This document shows, piece after piece, positions 34,373-49,900 of a DNA stretch of 64,000 nt. The notes beneath the pieces are model-generated. The model searched no databases, was not told the origin of the DNA, and saw nothing but the letters and a program-made list of their open reading frames with translations. This DNA comes from Paraspadella gotoi (Eukaryota > Chaetognatha), in assembly GCA_051294375.1 (NCBI GenBank), contig CM119266.1:20872780-20936779 (forward strand), in the 5' to 3' direction. The stretch's first letter is position 1. The number at the start of each line of letters is the position of its first letter. Position numbers and translations under genes: made by a program.

Positions 34373-37300
34373 CAAAAGGTAAGCGTTTCAATTGTCAGGT
34401 ATGTAGAATATTGAACAATTTTTTGGTTTTTTTGTTTTACGAATGTCAATAAATGAATAATTATTGAGTGTAATTCTCTTCAAGTTTTCGACGTGACCGG
34501 ATCTGCCTTAGCGCCCTCTTCGGAGGAGCGAAAAAAATATGAAAACGCGAACGAGAAACCGGAAGAAGAAGAAAAGGAAGAAGTGAACAACGGAACGCCG
34601 AAAGCTTTGCTAATTCTTTGTGAGTTTTCTTGCTCTTTTGTTTGTCTTTTAATATTCTAAGTTTTAAAGCGCGCATGTCTTTCTCTCAGCGGTGATCGGC
34701 TGCGCGAGCGCATTGGTTGACGCTACCTTCGACTGGCTCGTCGCCATAGAAACCACGGTGTCTCTTAAGAAAGAAAAAATCTTTGGCGACGTTTTTGTTC
34801 ACGAGCATCACTTGGGTCAGACATCGGGGTCATGAAGTTTTTTTCTTTGAAGACATTCTTCACCTTGTATGCTTTCCCTTTAAAGGCATCGCCATGATCG
34901 CCTTCCTAATCATTTCCGGTTTTCGCGTCGCCTTCTTCGAGCTGAGATCCTTCAGCGCCTCCTCGCGCGTCTTTTTAGCGGCGCTCTCGACGCCGCTGGC
35001 GCCACTTTTCGGCATTGGTCACCGACTGAGAGTCATCTACAGGATCTTCCGTCTGCCGGAGTAGGGCTGACTAGAGTCGTTTTCAAAATTCAATGTGCAA
35101 TGTACAAAGTTATCTAATTCATCGCCATTTTTTTTTGTGACAAGCGCCGTCGCTGTACGCGAAGATCACGTGATCAGCTCCATTTCCAAGCGTCTCTTCG
35201 AATTGACTGTCATGGAGGCGATGTGGGAGAGCGGGCCTCAACTCCTTCTCACTTGCTTCAAAATAGGCAATTTTTTTAACAAAATCAACTTTTCATTTTT
35301 TACTCATTATTATTATACTCCCTGTGCTCGTGATGACGTTTAAAAAAATCCGTGACTTGTGGCGGTATATTCACACCGCCTCACGTCCACTAAACTTCTG
35401 CCAAAATCCATTGGCTCAGAGGGGAACACACCATCCCAGGCGTTACAGTTCCATCCACAGTCCATCGACTTCCCTCTGCGTTGGCAAAGCGACACCGTCC
35501 TAGGGGTAACCGCGCCAGTGACTGAGGCGTCACTAGAGTCGGAAGCCGCAAAGCCAACAGTGTGATACCCCATCCCAATGGGCATCACAGGCAACCCGGC
35601 TGTTGCCATAGACTCTTGTTGTTATTATACTGAACTATGATTTTTTTTTGGTAATGTTATAAATCCTGACAACAAAAGAAGTGACAATATTCCAAAATGT
35701 CCCCGTCCCCGTCCCCGTCCCCGTCCCCCTCCCTGTCCCCGTCCCCGTCCCCGTCCCCTTCCCCTTCCCGTCCCCGTCCCTTCCCCGTCTCAGGATTGGG
35801 CCCACAAAGTCAATCTCCTCGAATTCCTCTCCATTTGCTCTTCCGCCTTCGGTCTCTCGTGGTCCCTCGTCTCCGCCTACGACAAATGGCGTCGGTTGGC
35901 GCGCGCGTCGCCGCTTCCGGCCTCTCGTTCGGTGGCGATGAGCGCCGCCGTGGCGGTGGTGATCCTCGGCGCCGTTCAAACGAGCGCCGTCTTCAGCGTG
36001 GAGAGCGAGCGAGACGGCATCTTCGTTCCGACGAGCGAAAACGAGGCCGCCGAGCCGGACCGCACCACGCCGGGCCTGCTATTCCTGATGATGCTGATGC
36101 CTTTGACGGCGCTGTACCTGGCGCTGGCGTCGGTGCCGCAGCTGACGCTGGCCTTCGTTCCGCTCAGCGCGGAGACGCTGCACGCGCTCTCGTCGCCCAT
36201 GAGCGGCTTGACGCTGGCGGCCCGTCTTTGCCCCCTTTTCTTTCTCTTCTTCGTCAACTCGTTCGCTTCCGTCGTTTTCGTCTACAGGGACAACTACCCC
36301 ATCGACGACGAGAGCGAAATCTTTTTGACGGATTCCTTCTTCAAGGTGAAGATATCATATTGGATTATATTTATTTAATGTCCTTTTGGAACTTTTTATG
36401 TTAACTAATGGATGGAATAGATCTCATAGGTCTAATAAACATATATTGTTTTCACTTTTAATTTAGATGACATAGATCACATTAACTATATAATATATAT
36501 ATAGTAGTACATATTGTAGTATATATTGTTGTCACTTGTTCTTTTTCAATCAATTATAATTAATTTACTAAACGAAAAAAGTTTTGGGTGTCAACAACGA
36601 TTACAATTTTTTTCCTCGGTCTTGTTTCGACTAAGTTCTTCCACTTCGTCAATTGAGATTGTGATTGTCACCAAAATAAATTGTTTTCGTTTACTATTTC
36701 AAACGCAACGAATCGAAAGTTGATATTCAATTTAAATTATTTTTTTTTAACAAAAAAATTCTTCAAGGTGGAATGTCCGTGGGAGGCTTTGCCAGATACG
36801 ATCTGCAGAGTTCTGTGGAAGAAGATGGATTATAAAGTCAGTTACGGAAGGTGTGAAAAAAAAAGAAGATTTTACACGTTGCACTCGAGCTCGCCTCATT
36901 TTTATAATCATCCTATTAACATCCTTTTAAGGCGATACTTTATATTTTACCAACTGATTTGGTTGTGCTTCACAATCGCCGCCTTCGTCTCCCTCAGTTT
37001 CTTCATCATAATTTTCCGTGAAAACAATGGACAAACTCTCTTTCGATCGCTTTACGTCAACAAGCTGGTGGAGAAGAGCAAAGCTTATTTGAAAAGGATG
37101 AAGGAAGTGAGAAAAGGAGTTTCGATTAACCTCAGCGAACAAAAAAAAACCCATATTTAATTTATTGTATTCCAGATGAACCGATGGAAAGGACTACACA
37201 AAGAAATCGGGGATGTCGAGAGAGAAATTTGCAGGCTCGGCGACAAAGAGAAACTTCTCGCAGGTTTTGTCTTCCATCTAAATCGTTTGAAATTTAAATT

Positions 37301-39386
37301 TAAGATTTAATTTCGATTCAGATTTTGACGACGGCGATCACCAGCTCAACTATCTTTTGGGTTTAATCGCCAACGCGGCAAACGCCACCTACGTCGACCA
37401 CGATTTGACCCGCTTTCTCAGTTCCAAACATCTGAAGACCAGCTCGAAAGAAGATCGACCGTCGACCCCACGAGGGAAGGAGTCGCTCGGGCAACGCGCT
37501 CGCCGTTGGCTGCTCCTCGCCGCCGTGCCCGCCATCTACGCCGTCGAGCTGACGGTCTGCTCGGCCGCCGTTTATTCACTGACCACCCGGTGTCCGCGGG
37601 GATTCGGTCAATTCCTTCCCGTCCGCGGCGACTGCTTCGCCTTTCGCGGAGACGCCGGGTTTTTGAGCTACGAGTCGGCAAGGGAGGCGTGTCGAAGAGA
37701 GGACGGGATGTTGGCTGAGGTGTATTCGAAGAAAGACTTGGACGTGATACAAGTGAGGTTATGTGAACTATAAAAATATAGGGAGTGGAAGAGGTCTTTT
37801 ATACCATTGAAACATTCTTTGAATTATTATACCACTTCATTGATAGAGAAGCCTGGCACTTTGGGAGTGAGAGAGAGTGAGAGAGAGACTGTGAGAGAGT
37901 CTTTATTGAAAACTTGTAAAAGTGATGGAGGCCTTAAACCACCATAGCCTATCCGAAGTCAGGGGCAAGATAGCTTATTTATTAAATGAATGGACTATTT
38001 TATATTGGTTTTAGCAATTTCATATTAAATTCATATTTTCCTTTCTTTCATTCTAACCCTAGCAATATCTGGCCCACGTTCTCAATCACTCGCGCTCATT
38101 TTGGATCGGGCTGACTCGTCGCCCCTGGTCGCCGTTTATCGTCGAAAAGTTCGCGGAGAAAAAAACTTTTCGTGAGCTTGTCTGGAACTCGACAGACATG
38201 ACCCCTAAGTACGCCATCCCCTGGCAGGCGGGGAATCCGAGCAAGGACGGCGATTGCGTAGAGGGATATCTGGCGTCGGTAAGTATTAATGCTTTCATCT
38301 TTTATAAAAAAAAGAAAAGAGGCTTACACATTAAATAATGTATATAGTATACATATACATTGCTTTTCGACTTTCTTTTCTTTGCGTTTTAAATTTAGAG
38401 AAAACGAAGTTTTATTTGTTACAAACAACTATAAAAAAATCGTTATTTTTAAAAAGAAAACTTTGTAAACAATTTATACGTAAAAGATAACAAATTTAAA
38501 CTGCGAGACTTTTTTGGTTTCTGGTCCAGACAACAGGGAAGTTCCTCTTCAACGACATGAATTGCTCCTGCATCAATTGCGTGGGCGCCTACCTTTGCGA
38601 GTATGTCGGGAAGGAACGCCTCTCTGCAATGGAACGCCCCAAATTTCCAGAGTGTCCACCGACTTTTCAGGATTTCGTCTTCGAAGAATCTTGTTATCAT
38701 TACGAGGCAAATATGGAAGAGGTCTAGTTTTATGTTTTATTTACCTTAAGTTATAAAACAAACATTGCCCCCCGCGAAATTTGACAAGAGGTAAAAAAAT
38801 GAATTAAAAAAATGCGCTAATTTACATTGGGGAAAAAAGTATATTGAAAGTATACTACAATTTTTTTAAAAAGAACTAAAAATCTAAACCGTTTGCTATT
38901 TTGTTTTCTTTTCGAAATAAAGACCTCTGCCGGCTGCGGCCTTTGGTGGATCAGCGCCCAGGAGAAGTGCCTCGACAACGGGGGACACTTGGCCGTCATG
39001 GAGACCCCTGCGGAGTGGAAGGTCGTCAAGAAGTTCCTGCTGCTAGAAGAATCGAAAGGCGGGAAAGGCTGGATCGGGGCCAAGCTGACTCAAGCCCAGT
39101 GGGTCAACGGGGTTGAATGGACTAACAAATCGGGATTTGGCCTTTTTAAGGATGGTGAGGAAAAAGAAGAATTGCAAGAAAACGAAATTAATTTAAGAAC
39201 GTTTAAATTTTTTTTTTACGAGGTGAACTGACCGACATGAGGCGAGGGGATTGTCTCATCACTGTCCCGTCAGATGTCATGAACGGTGATTACGACTTGG
39301 GTTGGTTCTTTGCTAAATGCAAGTACGGCCTTCCTTTTCTCTGCGAATGGAACGCCAGTTTTGAGAAGACGAATCGAACTATTTAA
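34373..39386 (+). CDS. XK-related (XKR) membrane protein fused to two C-type lectin domains
   Basis: Exons: 34373-34388, 34485-34619, 34690-34815, 34886-35060, 35145-~35265, 35794-36345, 36768-36850, 36932-37106, 37176-37263, 37322-37752, 38063-38278, 38530-38721, 38923-39154, 39223-39386; about 900 residues. All junctions keep phase except 35265/35794, whose donor is unresolved. The first half matches XKR proteins: helix 1 with VDATFD acidic residues, then MEAMWESGPQLLL (the E..E-PQ motif), then the AFGLSWSLVSAY helix. XKR proteins are multi-pass, and several are phospholipid scramblases. A short charged linker (37176-37263) leads to another membrane helix (near 37505-37590) and two C-type lectin folds with FWIGL and GWIGA motifs and paired cysteines. 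The classic EPN/QPD sugar-binding triplets are absent. A retained intron would end the protein at 37160, giving an XKR-only form. Two adjacent genes, with the second starting at 37176, is the main alternative. Confidence 0.75.
35320..35620 (-). mobile_element. SINE-like insertion (about 300 bp) in an intron of the XKR-lectin gene
   Basis: The block is flanked by TTATTATACT on both sides (near 35310 and 35622), which looks like a target-site duplication. It is GC-richer than the surrounding intron and carries no ORF of known type. The class is not identified. Confidence 0.5.
35699..35790. repeat. (CCCCGT)n minisatellite
   Basis: About 15 imperfect CCCCGT units with CCCCTT variants lie directly before the acceptor at 35794. 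They act as an unusually long pyrimidine-rich tract. Confidence 0.9.
37790..38035 (+). repeat. Dispersed repeat family A, copy 7
   Basis: This copy lies in the intron between the first two C-type lectin exons. It shows AGAGGTCTTTTATACC, TATACCACTTCATTGATAG, TTTGGGAGTGAG, GGAGGCCTTAAACCACCAT, AGTCAGGGGCAAGATAGC and TTATATTGGTTTTAGCAAT. Confidence 0.85.
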
Positions 39387-40497
39387 TGTAATGTAAGACA
39401 AAAACACTATGCTATTCACGCGCCTGTCAATACATACTTAGCGAGATTAATCTGGTTTAAATTTAAATTGAAAAAGTATACTATAACTGTATTCAATTTC
39501 TTGACTTTCTTTTTCGAGAGTAGATCTTTTTAACTAGTAAAAATGCCATAAAAAAGGTTTTATGATCACATTAGAATTTAAGCATTAAAATATTTTGAGA
39601 AAAAAAGTACAGTGAGAGATTTACCAAATATAAGGGGATAAGGTCAAAATAAAAGGGTCAAATCGATAGAAGGAGATGTCTGAATAACTCAGTGAAATTT
39701 TCATTGGCCAAGTTGACTGGAAAAACCTAAAATAATCCTAATCGAATTATATACTCGGCCCCGGTACGAACTCTAACAATTTAGGGTCACGTAAAATTTT
39801 TTTAATGATTTCGGCTCTTGCTTAAAGCGCGCGGTACAAAAAAGTAGTAAAATCTGTAAAGTTTCTGATTTTGAATTTAACACGATTTAATTATTTTTTT
39901 TTTAAATCGACTTAATATAAATAAACATCCATTTTGATACTCAAAAGTTAAAATTTTTTAAAGTTTCCTTTCGATGCAACGACATCAACCGCTCTCTCAC
40001 CTTCAATTTCTTGAGAAAATATTTGCTTTTACAAGCAGCCTCTCAGAAATTCAAAGTGAACCAGTTGAAAAATGATCCGCGTTAAAATTGTTTAAAATAA
40101 AAAAAATTCTAGATTAATCCATTGAACGCTTGATAGCTCGTGAAAAGATTTCACTAAAAGAAGAAGAACTCAACAAATTCACACTTACATCTCGATCTGT
40201 GTACGAGAACGTGAGCGAAGAGATTTGTGTTTTAATCGAAAATAAATAAAAAATGTGGAGCTTTTCATCTGAGCTTTCGTTTTTCACCAACCTTTTCCGT
40301 CAATGTAAAGATTTTTAACTCTCAACAATAGACGTCGTTGATCTATATACTACTTCGTGTATCTACTGCCATCTTACAGTCCATTCGCCATTTTACTGCC
40401 ATCCATTTTACCAATTTAACTAAATACTGCCATCTCTTTTCATCGATCCGTCTCTATTCTCCCACCGGAATCCATACCCAGATACCACAGCACGATC
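39387..40497. other. Intergenic between the XKR-lectin and SLC5 genes
   Basis: AT-rich 3' flank of the XKR-lectin gene and 5' flank of the SLC5 gene. A TATATA lies at 40344-40349. The decamer TACTGCCATC occurs at 40364, 40394 and 40425. No other gene is seen. Confidence 0.5.
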
Positions 40498-42680
40498 ATG
40501 GGCATCAACGTAACCTTGTCTTGGCCTGACTACGTGGTGGCCGTGCTCTGTCTCGCCATCTCTGCCGGTATCGGCGTCTTCTTTCGGTTCGCGGGCGGGC
40601 GACAGAATTCGACGGAGGAATTCCTTATGGCCGACAGGCAAATGAGCGTTTTTCCGGTGGCGCTGTCGCTGCTGGCGTCTTTCGTTTCTGCCATCACGGT
40701 GATCGGTAAGTGAAACACATTCGATTTTAGGATTTAAAAAAAAAAGTTTAATTATTTAATCTAATCTAATATATAATCAAAACTTTGTGGCGAATTCTAA
40801 TTTCGCCTCCCGTATTGCTTGGTGAAACTCAGCTCGTCCCATTGGTTTGGACAGCTAAGCTCTCATTCACCAACAGTGAGTTCCAGGTTCAATCCTTAAA
40901 CGGTCACGCTGGTTATGTGTGATGGTGTTGGCATAAACACTCACGTGACATAGGGTGAAGGTCCAAAGCCCTAAGCGCTAGCTGTTGGGAGATGCCTCAC
41001 ACCCCGGGCATCACACATGTCTCCCCGTTCCCATACTGTGTCATAATTTATGATTCATTTCATCTTTTCACACAACTCCCCACAAAAGGCACTCCTCCGG
41101 AGACTTACGTCCACGGGACCCAATATATGCTCCTCGCCGTCGCCAACTTCTTCGTGATGCCCATCGCGGCGCATCTCTACATTCCGGTCCTCTACCGACT
41201 CCGCCTCACCTCCGCCTACGAGTATCTGGAACTCCGCTTCGACAGGCTCGTCCGAACGACAGCCTCCATCGTCTTCTCCTTCTGGATGATCGTCTACATG
41301 TCGGTGGTGCTTTACTCGCCTTGCTTAGCCCTCAGCGCCGTCACCGGGCTTAACCTGTGGATGTTGATCGCAGTGACGGGGATCATCTGCGTTTTCTACA
41401 CGACCCTTGGCGGAATGAAAGCGGTCATGTGGACGGACGCCTTCCAGATCCTGGTCATGTACTCGGGGATCGTGGCTTTTCTCGTTCTGGGATCGTCCAA
41501 CGAGGGCGGGTGGTCGGCGGCGTGGTCCGTAGCGGAGGAACGAAGGCGCGTCGAGTTCGGGAACGTGAACCCCTCGCCGCTGGATCGCCACACGGTGTGG
41601 TCCTTGCTAATCGGAGGCGCTTACACCTGGCTGGTCATCTACGCCATCAACCAGTCGCAGGTGCAGCGGTGTTTGGCATCGCCGACGCTACGAGCGGCAC
41701 AGGTGGCGATGTGGCTCAACGTGCCAGGCCTGGCGATGTTTCTTATTCTTGCGGCGCTGTGCGGAATCTTGGCGTTGGCTCGGTACCGCGACTGCGACCC
41801 GTTGGCCGGCGGAATGATTTCCAAGATTGATCAGCTCTTCCCGCTCTACGTGATGGACGTGCTGTCGGCTTATCGCGGATTGGCGGGACTCATCATCGCC
41901 TGTATTTGCAGCGCTTCTCTTAGCACCATCTCCTCAGGCCTCAACTCCCTCGCCGCGGTGCTGCTCCAAGACGTCGTTCGTTCTTACATCCGACCCAACA
42001 TCACCGACTCGGGCGCCACAAAGTTTTCCAAGGTCGTGTGCGTGGTCTACGGAGCCCTGGTCATGCTGCTCACGTGGGTGGCGTCTAAACTTGGCAGTAT
42101 TTTGACGGTGGCGTTGGCTCTGCACGGCGGCATCGGAGGTCCACTGCTGGGAGTCTTCACCTTGGGTATCTTTCTTCCCTGGGCAAACGCGGCTGGAGCC
42201 TTGGCGGGGTTGTTGTCGGGCGTCGGGATCACCATGTGGATCATCATCGGCGCTCAAGTCTATCCCGCCCCCGTGAAGAAGCTTTGCGTGTCGACGACTG
42301 GCTGCGACGAATTCGCCGAGTTTACCGTCCTCGAACCGAACTACACCATTCCAAAGTTGACCTGCAACGCCTCGTCGATGGTCCGCTATCCCGATCTCGA
42401 CGACTACGAAGGTCTCGTCATCTACAGGATCTCTTACATCTGGTACAGTTTTTTGGCCGTCATCGTCGTCCTCGTCGTCGGCGGCGTCGTTAGCGCCATC
42501 TTCGGGTTCAACTCGCCCAACGACGTGGACGAGAGATTGGTGTCGCCCCTTTATCACTTTTGTTGCGCGAAACTGCCCGAGAGATGGCGGGAGAGGTGTA
42601 GGTGTCGGAAGGCGGAAGGGAAGGGGGAAGGGGAGGGAGAAGTAAAGACAGAGATCGAGGAGGCGGAAGAGAAACTATGA
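40498..42680 (+). CDS. Sodium-coupled solute (monocarboxylate-type) transporter, SLC5 family
   Basis: Two exons, 40498-40705 and 41089-42680, join at phase 1 (..AITVIG-TPPETY..) to give 599 residues. This is close to the 610-618 of vertebrate SLC5A8 and SLC5A12. The protein imports small acids with Na+ across the plasma membrane. Family evidence: the helix-1 start near residue 10, VLYSPCLALSAVTGLN, GGMKAVMWTDAFQ, NQSQVQRCLA, CDPLAGGMISKIDQLFP and SLSTISSGLNSLAAVLLQD; the last carries the hydroxyl residues of the second Na+ site. About 13 membrane helices are visible. N-glycosylation sequons NIT, NYT and NAS are present, and the tail is charged (Glu/Lys-rich). SLC5A5, 5A6, 5A8 and 5A12 are close relatives, so the exact substrate is not settled. 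The intron carries a tRNA-like SINE. Confidence 0.9.
40805..41035 (+). mobile_element. tRNA-derived SINE in the SLC5 intron
   Basis: A B box GGTTCAATCC (40886-40895) follows an A-box-like CTCAGCTCGTCCCATTGG (40829). An unrelated GC-rich body of about 140 bp lies downstream. This is the usual plan of a tRNA-derived SINE. Confidence 0.5.
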
Positions 42681-46169
<3,489 letters not shown>

Positions 46170-46903
46170 ATCTCCACATTTTATTTCATCTTAAATATTA
46201 TATCTAAGGTTTTCACCAAGTAGCACGGTTTTTAAATCTCGCGACTCTAACCCAGAGCCTTGATAGTTCTATGGGTCAGAGATCGAAAATATCGGTTTTG
46301 AATCTCACCTTTGCTCCATTTTTTTTAAATCAGAAGAATGGCGTTTCAAAAAAAAAAAAAAAAAAAAATGATAAGTTTCGACTCGTATGTTTAAATTATT
46401 AATCATATACATATCTAATCCGAACAAAAAAAAACTTCATTTCATCTCGTCGTTAAAACGATGATGAAACGAGTTTTCACTGGGTTTCAAGCGATTCCAA
46501 ATAAGCTGCATTCCTGGATATCTTTATAAGTTTTATCCAAATATCTTAACTCAGGTTAAAACTGTGATTACGAAAGAAAATATATTTTAAGAATATCTGT
46601 TCTTTTTTTTCGAAGAAAATATCTGTAGTTAATTATCTTCTGATGAAGACACAGCTATATCCACTGCATCCAGCCTAAACATCTCGTTAAGAATAAAAGA
46701 AATCAATTAAAAACATTTTTTAAGAGAAAGAAAGTTTCCAGATTTAATAAATAGGTACAAATATATACAATTTGATCTACAATCACACTCAAGTAAAAAA
46801 AAAATATTTAACATCATTTTTATTATCGCGGACCAAAGCGAGTGTAGGACACGCCCCCTTTTTCAATATTCCACGACCCCAACTTCATTCCGACGTGTCG
46901 GCT
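46170..46903. other. 3' flanks between alpha-tubulin and CFAP52
   Basis: The two genes converge on this AT-rich stretch. A CFAP52 polyadenylation signal AATAAA is on the minus strand at 46818-46823, about 80 bases after its stop. No other gene is seen. Confidence 0.6.
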
Positions 46904-49900
46904 TTACTTAACGTCCTCGCTGCGAATCTCGGCCGCGGCGCAGGACTCTCCGTGAGGGAACGCCCACCTCAAGATGGCGCCGTCCTCGGAGCAGCTGATT
47001 ATATAGCGCTGGTCGGGCGATATGGCGACGCGGGTGATGTTGCCCGCGTGCCCGATGCCCACGTGGGTCACGGATCCTTCGTTGAAGGTCCAGACCTGAG
47101 AGAGATGAGGAATTTCGTCCGTAGAATAAATAGAAGACGATCATCGAAGTAGCGGGCTTCGAACATTAAGCATTCGATAATTGTATTTAATTTGAATAAT
47201 TATTTAATAATTTTAAAGAAAAGCGCAGTCTTCTTTCGTCAAAAAGTTTTTCATTAGACGAGTTTTTAATACTTTTTCAACCTATCAAACCTACAACCTA
47301 CAATAGAATAGAAATAAAATAGAAATAAAATAGAATAGGAATAGGAATAGAAAAATATTAGAAATTACTAATCAACTAAGCTTTGAAAAACTTGGGGGGG
47401 AAGGAATTATTACTGAGAGCACAATCTCAACCCCTCACCGCCTTAAAGTCAGTCTCACTTACCTTCAGCAGCCGATCCTGTCCCCCGGTAACGAAGTACT
47501 TTCCATCGTTAGTGACTTTAATGCCGAGGATGGCGCCAGAGAGCGAACCCTCGAGGGCGCGGATGAGGTTCCCGTCGAAGCACTCGAAGTAATCGATCTT
47601 GCGGTCCGTCCCGGAGGCGATGATCTGACACTCGCGCGGTTCGAAGGTCACGCATTGGAAGAGAGAGTTGGCGAACATGATCTGAAGGCGATGGCACTCG
47701 CTAGTGGGAGGAGGGAAATGGGTAGGGAAAAGGAATGTTGATATAAGTTTGCTAACATCACCCTGTAGGCTGACAGCATTCTGAAACTTAAAGAATATTT
47801 TTTTAGAAGCTATCGAAAAATCTTACATTTTTTTCTCTCTCCATCCTTATGAAAATGAATGCCACCATGTACAATTTATCCAATTCGATTCCATTCGCTT
47901 TTTTAATTTTTTATTTCAATAAATCGATTTATCTCATTTTGTTTGCCATTTTTTTCTCGAACACCTCAACTACCTAAAAAAAATTATTTAATTACTTTTT
48001 TAAAAACTTATATCTTTGGGACAACAGTTTATTTATCTTTTTTTCACATATCCTTAAAAAAACTTAGCAGCGTGCGTGACCACGATAAATCAGAACAAAA
48101 CGAAAACCAAAATCTTTTCCTCCAAAACTCACATGATGTCCCAAAGGATGCAGGAGCCGTCGGTGGAGCAGGACACCGCCTCCCTGTTGTTCTTTTTAAC
48201 GTCGATCATCGTGACGGCGCCTTTGTGCTCCTTCAACGCACAGATCATCGACTTGGCTTCAACGGTGTTGTCCCAGATTCTGGAGGATAAGGATGATTTA
48301 GTTTGAAAAAAAACAAACTTTTGGGTCGGGCTCATCGAGAATTAATAATAAAGTGAATATTATATTGATCATAATTCGCAGAAATCCCTTTTTCCGTTCC
48401 TCACATCGTAGAACTAAAGGGTTTCACCACACACACGCTTCACACTTCACCTCACGCCGCCCTCCCCTCCCCCGCTGACGATCCTCCGCGTATCCGCCGT
48501 AACGGCGAGGGCGGTGACGCCCTGATTGTGACAATCGTGGATGGTGAAGAGGATTGTGCCCGACTCCGGAAGGAAGGCGCGGATCTTGCCGTCGTCCCAA
48601 GAGGTGAGGATCGCGGATCCGTCGCGGAGAAACTTCATCGCGGTGCACTTCATGTTGGGGACGTTGATGCGGAGGAGTTCCTGGAGGAAGGAGGCGGTTG
48701 GAGGAGGAGGAGGATGAAGAGGAAGGCAGGGGGACAAATATGGCTATTTAGTTGTTTGTTTCAGAGTCATGCTTTTGTTGATGAATGATTTATTTGGTCT
48801 TGACGTGCCAATAAAATAAAAAGAAAGCAAGATATTTCTGGAGATAACATGATTTTCAGATCTTCCGAGACTTCTGCATTTTTTTTGTTATGCACCCTTG
48901 AGGGAGACAAAAGTCACTATAGAGCAGTGCGTATTTAAAAATAAAAATCATGTTATCTCCAGAAGTATCTTGCCTTCTTTTTATTTTATTGGCGCGTAAA
49001 TACCAAATAAATCATTTATCAATATCAATGGGTAGTATTATTTAGTCCCCTTTGCTCTTTCTAACTAGAAACAATTTCAACTAATTTCACATCCTCCAAC
49101 GCCCCCCTCAATATCCACCCACCACTCCGGTGTCGGCGACCCAGATCCTGATGTCTTCGGTGGAGGCGGTGGCGAAGAGTTTGGAACAACCGTAGGGGAA
49201 CTCGACGGCGTTGATGGCGTCGGTGTGGGCGGTGAACTTGAGCTCCAGCGAGAAGTCGCGCATGGTGACTTTGTAGATTTGACATCTGAGAGGAGGGGAT
49301 CGTTATATTTATCGATCAATCAATCAATCAATCAAAATTCATTCAATTAGTCCTTTAAAGACTAGTTTTTTCTAACGCCCAACAAATGAATAATTAATTC
49401 AATAATTAATTAATACTTAAATTAACGAATAAAATATTTTCATCTCACCACAGCCTCGCAAGCAGTCGATCGACCAAATAGATAAATCAATCAATCATCC
49501 AATCGTTAAAAAAAATGTTCTCTCTCACCTGGACGTCCCCACGTAAAAGTAACACGCCTCTCCGCCGGGCCCCGTCGGCATCAGCGCCACCGACATGACC
49601 TCTCCGTCGACGCACTTGGTCTTGGCGCGCTTGAACTTCTCCTTCTTGACGAGGAGGTTGATGCTTCCGTCGCCGGCGCCGACCACGAGGTTCCCGTTGT
49701 AGAGTTGGCGGATGGAGTTGACGCCTTGGGACATCTTCTCCTTGGCGCTGGTGACGAAGAGGAAGAGGAGAGTGCGCATGTTGATCTGGACAACGTCGCC
49801 GGTTGTGGTTCCGCCGTAGATTGTCTCACCGTCTTCGTCCATCTGAAATGTAAATGACGCGGATATAATGATAGAGACTAATGCGACAAATCTCTTGTTC

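Noticed and set aside
34783-35064. A 93-codon ORF as a separate small gene
   Set aside because: It is the fourth exon of the XKR-lectin gene read through the preceding intron; splicing at 34815/34886 restores the family sequence.
41934-42557. 207-codon antisense ORF over the SLC5 gene
   Set aside because: It mirrors the GC-rich third positions of the real exon and has no family content.
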